64,000 bases of DNA, taken from assembly GCA_002077045.2 (NCBI GenBank), contig KZ111150.1, positions 196,934 to 260,933 of the forward strand, written 5' to 3'. The notes under the pieces were generated by a model. That model did no database searches. It had not been told where the DNA came from and saw only the letters and a list, made by a program, of their open reading frames with translations. Below, piece after piece: positions 32,709 to 43,636 of the stretch; positions within the stretch are counted from its first letter, which is position 1; each line of letters starts with the position of its first letter. The translations under genes and the position numbers were made by a program. Origin of the DNA: Rachicladosporium sp. CCFEE 5018 (lineage: Eukaryota; Ascomycota; Dothideomycetes; Cladosporiales; Cladosporiaceae).

Positions 32709-33800
32709 ATGACAAAACCTGTGCCCGTGTGGCTTGACGTCGACACTGGCCATGATGATGCATTTGCGATTCTCCTCGCCTGCCACAGCCCGAATGTTAG
32801 GCTTCTCGGCATCAGCTCTGTCTTTGGCAACGCACCTTTATCTCACACCACCGGGAATACCCTATCAATACTCTCAGCCATAGGGCGTGCTGATGTTCCT
32901 GTGTACGCTGGAGCCAGTAAGCCGTTTTGCAGAGAAGCTGCCGCTGCTCCGGATATTCATGGCGAGACGGGACTAGATGGCACAACATGTCTGCCTGCGC
33001 CGAGCAGCAGCGTCAAGACCGACGTCACAGCTATCGAAGCGACCTACCGAGCTCTAATCGCTCAGCCAGCGGATACGGCATGGCTCATTTGTACGGGTGC
33101 TTTGACGAACCCAGCTCTGCTGTTCTCCGTCTACCCTAGTCTCGTTACCCATCTCAAAGGGTTCAGCGTCATGGGCGGTGCGATCGGTGGAGGCTTCACT
33201 GATGCTCCACTAGGCACAGTCAAGGGTCAAGGCGAGCGCTTCGGCAATTGGACGCCATGGGCCGAGTTCAACATCTACATTGATCCGGAGTCTGCCCAAG
33301 CTTTATTCCGTAATTCTGTGTTGGCAGCGAAGACCACGCTGGTGCCCCTTGACTTGACACATCAATTTCTGGCTACAAAGGAGGTGCAAAGTAACCTTCT
33401 CTATGGATCTGGGAAGGTCCAGAACGGGCAGTCCCCTTCATTGGTCCGAAAGCTCTTCGTCGAGATCCTGACGTTCTTCGCCAAGACGTCTGCAGATGTG
33501 TTCGGGCTTGTAGAAGGACCTCCCCTACACGATCCACTCGCAGTCGTTGCCGCCTTCGCGCCAGCTTTACTAGACGATCGAAGTGGTGAGCGATTTGCGA
33601 TCCATGTCATCACAGATGGCGATCACGGCGAAGAGGACCATGTGCGAAGTGGTCAAAGCCAGTGTGGCAGGACCATTGCTACGAAGCTTACTACTGGTGA
33701 AGCTGGCATCCGGATCCCAAGAGGGCTCCAAGAGTGCAAGATCTGGAGCACAGTTGACGAGGCGCTCGCAAAGGTGGAGCATGCATGCAGCTGTACCTGA
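32709..33800 (+). CDS. Nucleoside hydrolase (IUNH family), Block II copy with complete active site
   Basis: It has the same 363-residue length as the Block I copy, starting at ATG 32709 (MTKPVPVWLDVDTGHDDAF). The DxDxGxDD calcium motif is complete (Asp-17, GAT 32757-32759), and HDPLAVVAAFAP supplies the C-terminal His-Asp pair. Differences from Block I are scattered and mostly conservative (for example DLATHLKG to SLVTHLKG). It is expected to be an active pyrimidine or purine ribonucleoside hydrolase of the cytosolic salvage pathway; the exact substrate cannot be read from sequence. Confidence 0.9.
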   Translation: MTKPVPVWLDVDTGHDDAFAILLACHSPNVRLLGISSVFGNAPLSHTTGNTLSILSAIGRADVPVYAGASKPFCREAAAAPDIHGETGLDGTTCLPAPSSSVKTDVTAIEATYRALIAQPADTAWLICTGALTNPALLFSVYPSLVTHLKGFSVMGGAIGGGFTDAPLGTVKGQGERFGNWTPWAEFNIYIDPESAQALFRNSVLAAKTTLVPLDLTHQFLATKEVQSNLLYGSGKVQNGQSPSLVRKLFVEILTFFAKTSADVFGLVEGPPLHDPLAVVAAFAPALLDDRSGERFAIHVITDGDHGEEDHVRSGQSQCGRTIATKLTTGEAGIRIPRGLQECKIWSTVDEALAKVEHACSCT

Positions 33801-33994
33801 GTCGACGCTTGGTTCTAAGAGGGACGCCACGCATGAGGTGTAACGGAAGCAATCATCTGCCATCATGCTTTCCAAACTACATGCGAACCAGAACTTATCT
33901 CCAATGGGCTAAGATGTACATTATCACGGCTTCTCAAGTGCAAGGCTTCTTCGAAACAATTGCCCAACGAAGGCTGGACTTTTCTGGTAATCGA

Positions 33995-34466
33995 TCATGC
34001 CGCTGTGACTTCTGCTCTCTTCTCCACCACTATAGCAGTTGCAAACCCGAGTTCGCAATTCGGAGTCGGGAATGACGGACCGACGCCATCGCATGAGTGC
34101 GCATCGTGACACCTGAATGGCTAGGTCAGCTTCGTCGATCCTTCTCCGTCGATTGACGAGAAAGACTCACCCTCCGTATCGCCATCCGCAAGTCATCATG
34201 TCCACACAAATCGACTTTGGCGTGCAAGTTACCGGTGGAGCTGCAGTGGTAATGGTCGTCGTTGGCACTTCGTTCACGACGACAGCGGCGTTGATAGCTA
34301 CAGGTAGGATACCGGCAAGCCCAGTATTTTCCGGTATTCTGCCGGCGACGACATTGATACCTTGCCGAGCTTGGAGTGGAGTCGCGGGTACGGCGAATGC
34401 GGTGCTAGAGGCGACCAGAAGCGCTGAGAGGAGGCAAGCTATGCTTTGGCTGGCTGTTGACCGCAT
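33995..34466 (-). CDS. Small secreted cysteine protein (Block II copy)
   Basis: Exons 34466-34171 and 34112-33995 have the same 58-bp intron and a 137-residue product like Block I. All six cysteines are kept. GGCYDAHSC becomes GGCHDAHSC, and a few signal-peptide and linker residues differ. Conservation of both splice sites and of the short second exon supports the gene model. Role unknown. Confidence 0.78.
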
Positions 34467-36517
34467 CGTGATTATGAAGTCGACTAGGCGGGTCCTTGAC
34501 GCAACCGAGCAGTCAATCCGGAACTTGATGAGGGACGAACTGGTTGCTGGTATCAAGGACGTTGGATGAAGCAAGGTGTTGGGTTATTTGCGATCTGACC
34601 GAGATTTAGTGATAGACTGGTTGACTCCAAAGATTTGGACTCCCGGCTGCCTTTACATACTTCGTCTCAGGACGCGAGCTCTACAACATTATTCTCACCA
34701 TCGCCGATGTCTATGGAAGTTCAAGCTACTGGGATCCGCTGCAGGACATTATAGCCGATCAATACTGCTGAGGACCTGTCCCGAGGATCGGAATGCTGCA
34801 GCTTCGCTGCTCAATCACCGGAATGCTGGCACTGGGACCCCGACGCGTTCACAATCGGTGCGTACAGGCGGAAAAGACCTCGAGGAGAGCACAGCATGTG
34901 AGACAGGGAGCTCTTCATATATCTGAGATGTCGCGTACAAGATACTGATCGTCGGTCTGCCGCGCCCTGGAATGCGGTGAATGTCCCCGGCTGCTTGATC
35001 GGATTCGAAGCAATGCTAGGTTCACAAGCTTTGCTCTAGCGAGTGATTTTCTCGGGACGACCTCATCGTCGATGAGCAGGCAGGCCATTCAGTGTCGCCA
35101 TCCCCGAATGTGCGGCGTCTCATACTGCGCGCTTATATAGACGGGTTCGAAGCTTGATTCAACTTCCTCAGACCTGCTTATCGCATGTTAACGTCCATTC
35201 GCCAACCAGATCTGTTGCGATTATTGTATCGCGATCGGTTCCTCGGCCCTAGCGCGGTAGCAACGGCTTTGGCAGACACACCAGGCAACCACTCTGCTGC
35301 ACGTCCTTATCGCGGAATCTGCGCTCGATTGCCTATACAGGATACACCAACTGACAGGTCTTAGGTGAGTCTCGAAGAATTCTTCAGCCCTACGGCGGTA
35401 AAGACGGTCTTCGCAGAGTCTAGACCACAAGGCAAATACCATGCTGTACGTCCTCGTCGCGGATCTTGCCCTCGATTGCCTATCAGGGCATACTGTTTCG
35501 CCAGTGCCCAGTCAGAAACGAGGCAAGGTTGAGCATGGAGGCGGACTCAGCCCCGATGCCGTCCAAATCAAGCGCACTGCGTAGCCCGAGCGCGGTTGGG
35601 GATACAATGCAGGTCTCACGTTCTGTCTGGGATTGTTCAGTAGTTGGGCGGATCTCGACGCACAGCGACGATACGAGAAGAAGGCACGCCAGCACAGAGA
35701 TGTATGTTGAACGGATTGCTGACAATATTGAGCTGTTTGCTGTCCTGAGCGTTCATGACCTAGTCGCAAGTACAGCCACTTGAGACTGAGAGGACCGACT
35801 GACAAGGCGGCGAAGGTTTGAAGACGCGACGAGGTCAACAAAGGCACTGTCCTTCTCGGCGAACGACATCTAGGCCTCGAAGAGTATTCCACGACCCACT
35901 GTCGCGGATCTTGACCTTCTATACAGCGCGCACTCAAAACAGCTTCCCGTTTTGCATGCAAGCACCAAGCCCTGCTCAGCAACACTGTGCTCGGCAATGG
36001 AAATCTAGACCCCGTAGAATATTCCACGACCCATCATCGCGGATCTTGACCTCTCTCTGCAGTCTGCAGTCGGACCAGTCGCCGGTGCTGCATGCGGGTA
36101 CCAAACTCCACGAATGCCTCAATGGACCTGCAGCGCCGCAATGAACATCGGCCAAAATGATCACGCTGCTGTCTGACAATCGACGATGCTCCAACGCAGT
36201 GTAGTGTGATTTGCTCGAAGTAATCTCGGCTTCAATCACCAGTACACCACTTGCATAGTATCGACGATATTTCGAGATATAGCAGGCTCAGGGGGATTCC
36301 TTGAAGTGAGGTCAAGATGGCGATGGATTTCATGCATGAGTTTTGCTCTGACGCACAGTCGGTTGGGTCAGATACTGGCATTGTACACTCTATCGGTATA
36401 GCCAATAAGATAGTCATAGATCATAAATTACACACACCTCTACGATCAAGCATGCCTCGTGAGTATGCCAACGCCTCGCTATGCCCAATCCCAAATCCCA
36501 TCCCATGTCGTCTCCAC
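34467..36517. other. Intergenic region, Block II equivalent of 19231-21299
   Basis: It carries the same diverged repeats with the TCGCGGATCTTG core near 35244-35460 and 35872-36060. No conserved coding frame is seen. Confidence 0.5.
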
Positions 36518-39160
36518 TCAAGCCTTCTCCTTCATCCCCCCACTACTCATCGAGCTCTCCGTCAAATACCTCTGAAATACCCTCTCCTCCACCCCAAGAC
36601 TCGGATCACAAGCCGTAGACTTCCTGCTCTCCTGTCGTCGGAAATACACCCTCTTGCCAAACTTGTAGCTCTCAGCGCCGAGAAAGAACAGCAGCGCGGC
36701 GATGAAGACGATGCCCCATTCCCTGTGACGATCGTTAGTGGGAGGAAAAGGATTGAAGGGGGGGATGGGATGGGATGGGGGAGCCTTACCAAGAGATGCC
36801 GGTATGTTTGAACACCACATCGTCAAGTCCGGGGATGTATAGTAGAGGGAAAATGAGCACAAACCCAGCCATGACGGCTACAAAGAGGAATTTGTTCGTC
36901 CAGACATCTTTCATCCAGCCGTAGAATCTGTTCCCATTAGGCCGCATGTGGAAGAAGGACCGTCGCAAATTGATGACCTCCCAAGCCAAGAACAGCGATA
37001 GCCAAGTCATAGTCGCGAAGCAAGTCGCCCGTGCGCGGAAAATCAAATCACACCCATCGGAAATCGACTCATTGCAGCGGTAGCCGATGAAGCCGTCTTC
37101 GAAGCCATACAGGACTAGGACAAAGCTCGCAAGGCACAAAGCGGCGATCCAGATCCCGTAGAAAAGCATATCGCAGCAGACTTCCCAAGTGAAAATCCCC
37201 TTCTTACTATCCTGCGGCGGGCGCGAAAGGATGTCCGGTGCTGCGCGCTCGAAGCCCAAACCCATATCGGGAATGCCAGAAGTGACCATGATGATCCACA
37301 TAATCTCTACTGGACTAAGGGGGAAAACGGAGATATTCTCGCCGTCTTTGAAAACCAGTCCGATGAGTAAGATGAGCGCTTGCGCCACGTTCTGGGACAG
37401 CAAGTGCAGCACGAATTTCTGGATATTGTCGAATGTCCTGCGGCCTTCTTCCACCGCTGCGAGGATCGAGGCGAAGTTGTCGTCTGTGAGGATAATATCG
37501 CTGGCGTCTTTGGCGACATCTGAGCCGGCTTGACCCATGGCTATGCCGACGTCTGCGCGGGAGAGGGAGGGACTATCGTTCACGCCATCACCCGTCATGG
37601 CGGCGTATTTGCCGCGGCGGTGTAGGGCGTCGATCATGCGGACTTTGGTGTTTGGGGCGCAGCGGGCGATGACGAGAGGGAGGACGGGTAGCTTGTCGAT
37701 TTCGTCGTCGGAGAGCTGGTCGAATTGCGAGGCGGTCATGACCATGGCGTCTGCCACGTCTTTGCTGATGAGGTCCATTTTCGAAGGGAGGATGCCGACT
37801 TGTGCTGCGATTGCGCGGGCTGTGCCGGGGTGGTCGCCCGTGAGCATGTGGACGGCTATACCAGCTTCGTGGCATTTGCGGACTGAGGAGGCGGACTCGG
37901 GGCGAGGAGGGTCGTACAAGCCGATAAGACCGCGGAATACGAGGTTGTTCTCGATGACTGTGCGGTCGATCTCAGCCCCTTCTTCGAATTCCTCCTCGTA
38001 GCGGCGGCTGGCTAGGGCGAGAACGCGGAGACCCAGCTTGGCAAGGCCTTCCATGTTTTCGAGGACTTGCTCGCGGAACTCTTCGGTGATTTCGATGGGC
38101 TCCTCGTTTGACTTGGCAACGTATGAGGTACATGAGGCGATGATTCGCTCGACGGCACCCTTAGTGAAAGCGAAAGTCTCTTTCGCTTTGATATCCTGGT
38201 AAAGAACGGACATCTTCTTGACATCAGAATCGAAAGGAAACTCTGACAGCATCTTCCATGCTGGGTTATCACCAGCAACTGATGCACGTCGATTCCAGTT
38301 GAAGCGAGTGGCGAAGACTTGGATCGCAATCTCGGTCGGATCGCCGCGTGCATTCCAGTTCCCTTCGTCGGTCTGATGCACGTTTGCGAGGTTGGCGAGA
38401 GACGCAACACGCAAATACTCCTTGATTGCATCACCTTCGGACAGCAGCTCCTCGTACGATGTCTCCTTCTCTTCAGGGTTCTCACCTTGGAGTCGAGGCT
38501 CGTGGGTGCCGAATGAGATGTTGCCCATGGTCGGGTTGAAAGGCTCGGAGGTCTCGCCGATGGTGTAGGTGCCAGTCGCTGGGATCCAAGCCTTCTTCGC
38601 CACCATTTTGCTTGTGTAAGAGTTCCGGTCTTATCGCTGCAGATGTCTGTCACTCCACCGAGCGCCTCAAGTGATCGCAGACTGCGGACGATGACATTTC
38701 GCTCCACCATGCGTTTCGTACCAGCTGCCATCGTGATTGTCAGGACGACAACAAGCGAGGCGGGAATCATGGAGAGGCCAGTGGCGACTGCGTAGATGAT
38801 GACTTCTTGTCGATTTCGGAAGTTGTTGGCACCTAGCACGATGATTGCGCAGATAATGGCAATGAAGAACAGAAGAAGTGCTAGTCGTGCCAGCTTCTTT
38901 TGGAGAGGTGTGCCCACATTGACACCGAGGAAATGGCCAACTGCATCTGTGACAGTGAGAACAGTAGCTTCGATATAACGGTGTGGCTTGACAGTGCCGT
39001 CTTTCGATTGCTTCGGTGATCGGAACTTGCTGTCTTTCTTGCGGAGTGCGGCTGCGATGCTGCCGATTTCGGTGTGCATGCCAGTAGCGAAGACAATGCC
39101 CGTAGCTCGGCCCTTGGTGACTGTTGAAGAACTGTATGCTACATTGAGGCGGTCGCCAGG
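36518..39160 (-). pseudogene. ENA1: ENA-type P-type ATPase, Block II copy, frameshifted
   Basis: The gene matches the Block I ATPase over its whole visible length, with exons >39160-36790 and 36722-36518 and a 67-bp intron. Near 38609-38612 one base is missing. CAAGGCAAGATG in Block I reads CAAGCAAAATG here, so the frame is lost just after DKTGTLTQ, the phosphorylation motif. The rest of the protein is intact in the next frame, from MVAKKAWIPATG to the stop at 36518. A truncated product would lack the nucleotide-binding domain and all later helices. It is a fresh lesion or a base-calling error. Confidence 0.82.
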
Positions 39161-39260
39161 NNNNNNNNNNNNNNNNNNNNNNNNNNNNNNNNNNNNNNNN
39201 NNNNNNNNNNNNNNNNNNNNNNNNNNNNNNNNNNNNNNNNNNNNNNNNNNNNNNNNNNNN
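39161..39260. other. Assembly gap (100 N)
   Basis: It follows the same ATPase base as the gap at 23939. The missing 5' end of the ATPase would be expected here, but the sequence after the gap is unrelated, so real sequence is missing and the true distance is unknown. Confidence 0.85.
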
Positions 39261-39261
39261 T

Positions 39262-39408
39262 GAGGAGGGAGATGGAGTGGGAGCGATGGGAGAGAGGGTA
39301 CGGAGGAGGGATATGGTTGCTAATGCTGTTAGTGGGGGGTTGGCTAGTGGATTGGGGTGGGTGTTGGGGGCTACGCCTGCGCAGGGGCAGGGCCAGGGCG
39401 AGAGGTGA
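39262..39408 (+). CDS. C-terminal tail of an unidentified gene (5' part in gap)
   Basis: A plus-strand frame enters from the gap and reads 48 residues, with DMVANAVSGGLASGLGWVLG and a Gln/Gly tail (TPAQGQGQGQGER-like), to TGA 39406-39408. The alternating small and hydrophobic residues and low-complexity end look like a real C-terminus, but too little remains to name it. It could be chance coding potential. Confidence 0.35.
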   Translation, partial: EEGDGVGAMGERVRRRDMVANAVSGGLASGLGWVLGATPAQGQGQGER

Positions 39409-39790
39409 TGAGTACAGCGGGAAAAGGGCACCAGTGTCCCCTACCCCGTTTGAAATAACACCGGTATCACTGGTTTGTAGCCATTGCTGCCTCCGCTTAT
39501 GCATCGCAGTGCATCCATGCTTTTTTTCACCGGGCGCCGTCACCTCGAGACGTCACTGATCATTATCCGCAGTGTACAACGGCAAGAGATTGTTGCCGTG
39601 CATGTTGCCTACGATCTTTGTCAGTCACACTCCCGGTTTGCTTCCTGCTGCTCATTGACCAACCTATAAAGTGGCGCGCATTGGTCTGCCCCTCTCCAAT
39701 GAGGTACGAACTCTCATGACGGCAACCGAAGCACCACGCCGGCTGGCAAGCCCAACTCAAGCGCAAATCCTTCTTGACGGCGATGCAGTC
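39409..39790. other. Intergenic stretch
   Basis: Nothing is recognised in these 380 bp between the gene tail and the first F-box gene. Confidence 0.4.
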
Positions 39791-40216
39791 TTACTCCACG
39801 TGAGGATCCCGGGAATGACGGATCTTGTACTCGACCGGGCGAGAGCGCGGTGAGGAGACGAGATACATCTTCAAAGCGCTCGATCCGTTCTCGTACGAAT
39901 CGCAGTCGAGAAAGGTGCCGTCGAGATCTCCCGAGTCGAGGGCGTGGTAGTGGTCTTCGCCGCAGGAATCGCAGGCGAGAGCTTCGGTGCTTGTGTCGTC
40001 TTCTGCCCACAGGAGTAGTAGGTTGAACTGCCGGGTCCGGCGCTGGACTGCTGGTCTTTGACGGAAGAAGAGTAAGCATTGCAGTTCGTCGGAGGATGTG
40101 ATAACTGCTTGCCACTGCTTGCTGACGCGTTGGGAGAGGAGCAGGGTCCTGGTGTCGAGGTGCGTGAGGATGCTTTCAAGAAGCTCGGGGAGAGATAGGA
40201 CTGAGTTTGCTGCCAT
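39791..40216 (-). CDS. F-box protein, tandem paralog 1
   Basis: A single exon encodes 141 residues from ATG 40214-40216. The N-terminus MAANSVLSLPELLESILTHL followed by TRTLLLSQRVSKQWQAVI is a clear F-box of the fungal type, which docks Skp1 in SCF ubiquitin ligases. Next come the LQCLLFFRQ segment, a CDSCGEDHYH cysteine/histidine patch, HALDSGDLDGT and KMYLVSSPRSRPVEYKI, all shared with the three paralogs downstream. The substrate-binding part is short and lacks known repeats. It is shorter than its neighbours and may be C-terminally truncated. Confidence 0.75.
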   Translation of the reverse strand: MAANSVLSLPELLESILTHLDTRTLLLSQRVSKQWQAVITSSDELQCLLFFRQRPAVQRRTRQFNLLLLWAEDDTSTEALACDSCGEDHYHALDSGDLDGTFLDCDSYENGSSALKMYLVSSPRSRPVEYKIRHSRDPHVE

Positions 40217-40697
40217 GACTATGCTGCGCCGGCTTGTGACGACGAATAATTAGAACTGCCTTGCCATGCGAGCGTTCCGGCGGCTGGGACAATGGTGGCG
40301 ATGAGGGAATCTTCCACGTTATGTTCAGAGGGGAGGTCAAGGGAAAGTTCATTCAGCAGGTACGTAGTTGACTGCAACGCACCTTCCATGACACGAGCTC
40401 GCTTTCGCCGCGTGTGATCCACGTAACAAGACCTCAATACCCGCTCCGCAGACCAGCATGCCAGACACTTAGTGGCATCTGATTTCCCCTGTAACTCGCA
40501 CACGGTATACTGTCTCTTGGAGCGTCAGTGCAACTGAAGTCCGCAAGCCGTGCCATATCGAAGCCATTTTACAATGATTAGCTGTGTCGATCCTTGTTCG
40601 ATCGCATGCGCCTGCTTGTTGAGCACTAGTCTGATATCTCTGAGACGTTTATCACTTCCATGGGAAAGCGGCCCGAAGGGCATATGCCTGTATCGAA
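40217..40697. other. Intergenic stretch between F-box paralogs 1 and 2
   Basis: It probably contains the promoter of paralog 1. No other feature is seen. Confidence 0.4.
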
Positions 40698-41288
40698 TCA
40701 GTCTTGTGTATTGTGAATGGACTGAAGTCCATACGAACATTGATAGAAGCACCCTTGAGCTCCTAAAGCCTCTTTGACATTGACAGAATGCTCATCGTCT
40801 TGCTCGCAGTCAATGTATGCTTTCGGGAGGATAGCATGTCGGAACACTTGGGATTCGTTCACAGCAACGCACTCATACTCGATGGCCAAGTCGCGGAAGT
40901 GCAGGACATGGTATCGTCGGCATGCCTGCTGTGGCGATGACACGATGTACATCTTCAGCGGGCTCGAGCTCAGACCAGGGCTGCTCTTGAGATAGGTTCC
41001 ATCAAGGTCTTCGGAGTCCAGTGCGTGAGAGTGGGTCACATTTCTCGGGCAGCCAATGCAGGGTTTGCGCGCTTCCTTGATGAGGAGTGGGTTGAATTTG
41101 AGCGCACCGATCCTCCTGCAGGTAGGTATCTGGCGAAATAACAACATCTCTTGACATTCCATTGACTTTTCAATCACCGCCTTCCACTGCTTATTGACGC
41201 GCTGAGCCAGTAGCAGAGTCTTCGTATCCAGTCCCGGTAGAATCAAGCTCAGCAGCTCCGGCAATGAGAGCACTCGGGCGGCTGCCAT
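40698..41288 (-). CDS. F-box protein, tandem paralog 2
   Basis: A single exon encodes 196 residues from ATG 41286-41288 (MAAARVLSLPELLSLILPGL). TKTLLLAQRVNKQWKAVIEK completes the F-box. The following CQEMLLFRQIP, FNPLLIKEARKPCIGC, HALDSEDLDGTYL and LKMYIVSSPQQA segments are shared with paralog 1, and the C-terminal part adds a section ending HSVNVKEALGAQGCFYQC. It is probably a substrate receptor of an SCF complex; the target is unknown. Confidence 0.78.
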   Translation of the reverse strand: MAAARVLSLPELLSLILPGLDTKTLLLAQRVNKQWKAVIEKSMECQEMLLFRQIPTCRRIGALKFNPLLIKEARKPCIGCPRNVTHSHALDSEDLDGTYLKSSPGLSSSPLKMYIVSSPQQACRRYHVLHFRDLAIEYECVAVNESQVFRHAILPKAYIDCEQDDEHSVNVKEALGAQGCFYQCSYGLQSIHNTQD

Positions 41289-41850
41289 TCTTGGGTATCT
41301 AGCGATGGCGATTCATCAATCGTAGCTGACTGTATCAGTATACGGCTATAGTGAGCAGTTTCCGGACAGAAGTGAGGCAATAAGCTGTTGACTCACAGAA
41401 TTAGCGATGTGAAGGTTGAAGTGGTAGATATGTTACACAGGACTCGGCAGCCACACGTGAAGCTCCATCGCTCCTTCCCTGCTTCACAAGTTCGCACCTC
41501 TCGGTCGACTCCATCCGTGGAAATCGACTGCGTGACAGCACTCGAGAGTGTCACAATCACGCCTCTTATCGCTGCGCCACGTGCATGTGTCAAGCGAACT
41601 TTGCGCGAGTGTAAATGTGCCCTTATTTGCGCCGACTGCCCACGCCTGGTGGCCCAAGACTTGTGACTTCACCGGTTCGAGACTAAAGACCGTTTCAAAG
41701 CCGGTGCGCTGTCTGCTCACGTCAATGTCTGCACTCAACATCCTCCAATGTAATTCATATCACTGGAACTGCATTGATGGTCAGCAACGCTGTAAGGGGA
41801 GGGGCATGATTCGCAGGAACCACACCTTTCCCCATTATGCCGAACATTCA
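41289..41850. other. Intergenic stretch between F-box paralogs 2 and 3
   Basis: 560 bp with no recognised gene; it presumably includes the promoter of paralog 2. Confidence 0.4.
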
Positions 41851-42348
41851 TCACCCAAGAGGCCAAAGCATCATTCCATCCGCTGTGTCTCTGATGATCT
41901 CGCCCAGAGTGCTGCCAGAGTCGACAGCTCTGGTCATGCAGCCACCTTGACCGCCAACCATGCTGTGAATAACGCAGAGACCAAGCGTCTGCGACGGTGA
42001 AGATGTAAGGTACATCTTCATTGCGCTCGCTGGCTCATGAACACCGAGATTACAGGGATGGTCAGGCCGTCTGCATAGAATGGTGTGAATGTGATGGAGC
42101 TCGCAAAAGTCGCAGCCCGAATCGCCATACTTCAGCAGCAGGGGGTTCCGCACGACCTTGCGGCCAGACTCCGAGGCATGGGCGACTTGGCGGAAGAAGA
42201 GCGCTTCCTGTAGCTTGACCGAGTTCGCGATGACTGCCTTCCAGTGGCGGTTGACACGTACAGAGAATAGTAGAGTCCTCATGTCGTCCATAGCGAGGAG
42301 GATCTGTTCGAGTATTTCCGGCAGGGCGAAGATCTCCGTGGAGGCCAT
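41851..42348 (-). CDS. F-box protein, tandem paralog 3
   Basis: A single exon encodes 165 residues from ATG 42346-42348. MASTEIFALPEILEQILLAM and MRTLLFSVRVNRHWKAVIAN form the F-box. LQEALFFRQV, RNPLLLKYGDSGCDFC, and MKMYLTSSPSQTLGL keep the family order seen in its neighbours. The HALDS..DLDGT segment of paralogs 1 and 2 is replaced by HHIHTILCRRPDHPCNL. The paralogs are clearly diverged, so the array is not recent. Confidence 0.75.
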   Translation of the reverse strand: MASTEIFALPEILEQILLAMDDMRTLLFSVRVNRHWKAVIANSVKLQEALFFRQVAHASESGRKVVRNPLLLKYGDSGCDFCELHHIHTILCRRPDHPCNLGVHEPASAMKMYLTSSPSQTLGLCVIHSMVGGQGGCMTRAVDSGSTLGEIIRDTADGMMLWPLG

Positions 42349-42825
42349 GACTGTGTGCAGGGACTTGAGATCTTGTGTGAGCTAGCGATCGAGGTTTGTC
42401 GTGTGACGAGGTGATGTCGTGCTGTGGAAAATTTCGAGGTTACGTGGCTGGCGGTGGGACAGCGGGACCCAGTCACTGTCGCTCCTTCCCAGGTTGAATG
42501 CGGCACCCACTCATCTCGCTCGTGGACAATTGCGAGGCATAGATCGTGACGAGAACAGTACGAGTCCGTGTTGTTAGACCTCAGTGGAACAGTACCGCTA
42601 GCACCCACTTCCTCAAGCAGTTGGTCCTTACCAGCGCTTCTCAAATGTCGCTGGCTGTTATTGCAATTTCCACGCCCAAGGACCACAGAATGTACCTCGG
42701 ATATGTCCTGCCACTTCGAAGGAGTGCTGAGAGATCTTCTGATGCTGTCGCGCGCGTCAGCATACGGGAGTCACAGGAGTGATAGAGTCGCTCACTTCTA
42801 TCCCTCAGATTCAGGATTAATGTTA
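42349..42825. other. Intergenic stretch between F-box paralogs 3 and 4
   Basis: Nothing is recognised beyond the expected promoter of paralog 3. Confidence 0.4.
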
Positions 42826-43344
42826 TCACACGATCGCACCTAACACCTCCCGCAGCTCTCCAAAAGTGCGGGAGGTATCAGAGTAATTGTCCTCGCGCAT
42901 CTCATCCGACCAAGCATCACGACCCCAAATGCCCTCAACAATGATGTGGCAGCTTTTCTCGGGCCTGGCAGTGAGGTACACCCTGAAAGCGCTTGCTTGC
43001 CAACGCACGCCACAGCTACAGCCATCGTGGCAGCTGCAGGTATGTCTGTGCGCAATAGCGCGTTGCTTGCGCCCATTCGACATGCTACACCAGGGCAAGC
43101 ACCAGACGGGGTCGTATACCTGATCCTCGTCTAGGAGCAACGGGTTGTGTTGATTGGGTTCGTCCTCTGATTGCCTGTCGCGCTGACGGAAGAAAAGTGC
43201 TTCTTGAAGGCGTTTCGAATTGGTGATGGTGCGGTGCCAGACCTTGATCACGCGCTGGGCGAGCAGTAGAGTCTTCATGTCGTCCACCCCGTGAAGGATG
43301 GCCTCTAGGAACTCCGGCAGCTCGAGTATCGTGGTTGCTGCCAT
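42826..43344 (-). CDS. F-box protein, tandem paralog 4
   Basis: The start is ATG 43342-43344 (MAATTILELPEFLEAILHGV); upstream frame extension lacks an ATG. The product is 172 residues. MKTLLLAQRVIKVWHRTITN completes the F-box, then LQEALFFRQRDRQ, HNPLLLDEDQV, a Cys/His-rich stretch (RHTCSCHDGCSC) and FRVYLTARPEKSCHI. It closes the row of four same-strand paralogs, next to ATG27. Confidence 0.75.
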   Translation of the reverse strand: MAATTILELPEFLEAILHGVDDMKTLLLAQRVIKVWHRTITNSKRLQEALFFRQRDRQSEDEPNQHNPLLLDEDQVYDPVWCLPWCSMSNGRKQRAIAHRHTCSCHDGCSCGVRWQASAFRVYLTARPEKSCHIIVEGIWGRDAWSDEMREDNYSDTSRTFGELREVLGAIV

Positions 43345-43636
43345 GATGCTGCGTGTATAGCTCCAATGTAGTGTGAGTGCTGGCAGCAAGTCGGTGGAGT
43401 ATTGAGATATCGCAAAATGTGTCGAAGAAGCAAAATGGTCGATGGGCTCGTACAAAGCAAATGTCAGGGTTGCTGGCAACAGATAGTCAGCATCGCCCCT
43501 CCCTGACGGCGACGCACTTGCTCCTTAAGATGTCTGCGTCGAGTGAGAATGCTACAAGCTGCTACCCGTCGTCATGCTCGCAGAGAGAGTGCTCATCAAC
43601 CGAATGTCAACTTTTAATACAGTCTATCCCAAAGTC
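43345..43636. other. Intergenic stretch containing the left edge of Block III
   Basis: It holds the promoter of F-box paralog 4 and the 3' flank of ATG27. Base 43599 is where similarity to 49649 begins. Confidence 0.45.

Larger units (their letters stand above)
24039..39160. repeat. Block II of the long duplicated segment (partner 4388-23938)
   Basis: It contains the gaaA 3' part, cysteine-rich giant B, nucleoside hydrolase, secreted protein and ATPase in the same order and orientation as Block I. It lacks copy 1 and the relic. Both its ends are gaps. Confidence 0.85.

Noticed and set aside
4388..39160. A genuine 15-20 kb tandem segmental duplication
   Set aside because: Possible, but the boundaries coincide with gaps and with a 100-bp contig overlap, which favours an assembly arrangement of two haplotypes. 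Read depth would decide.
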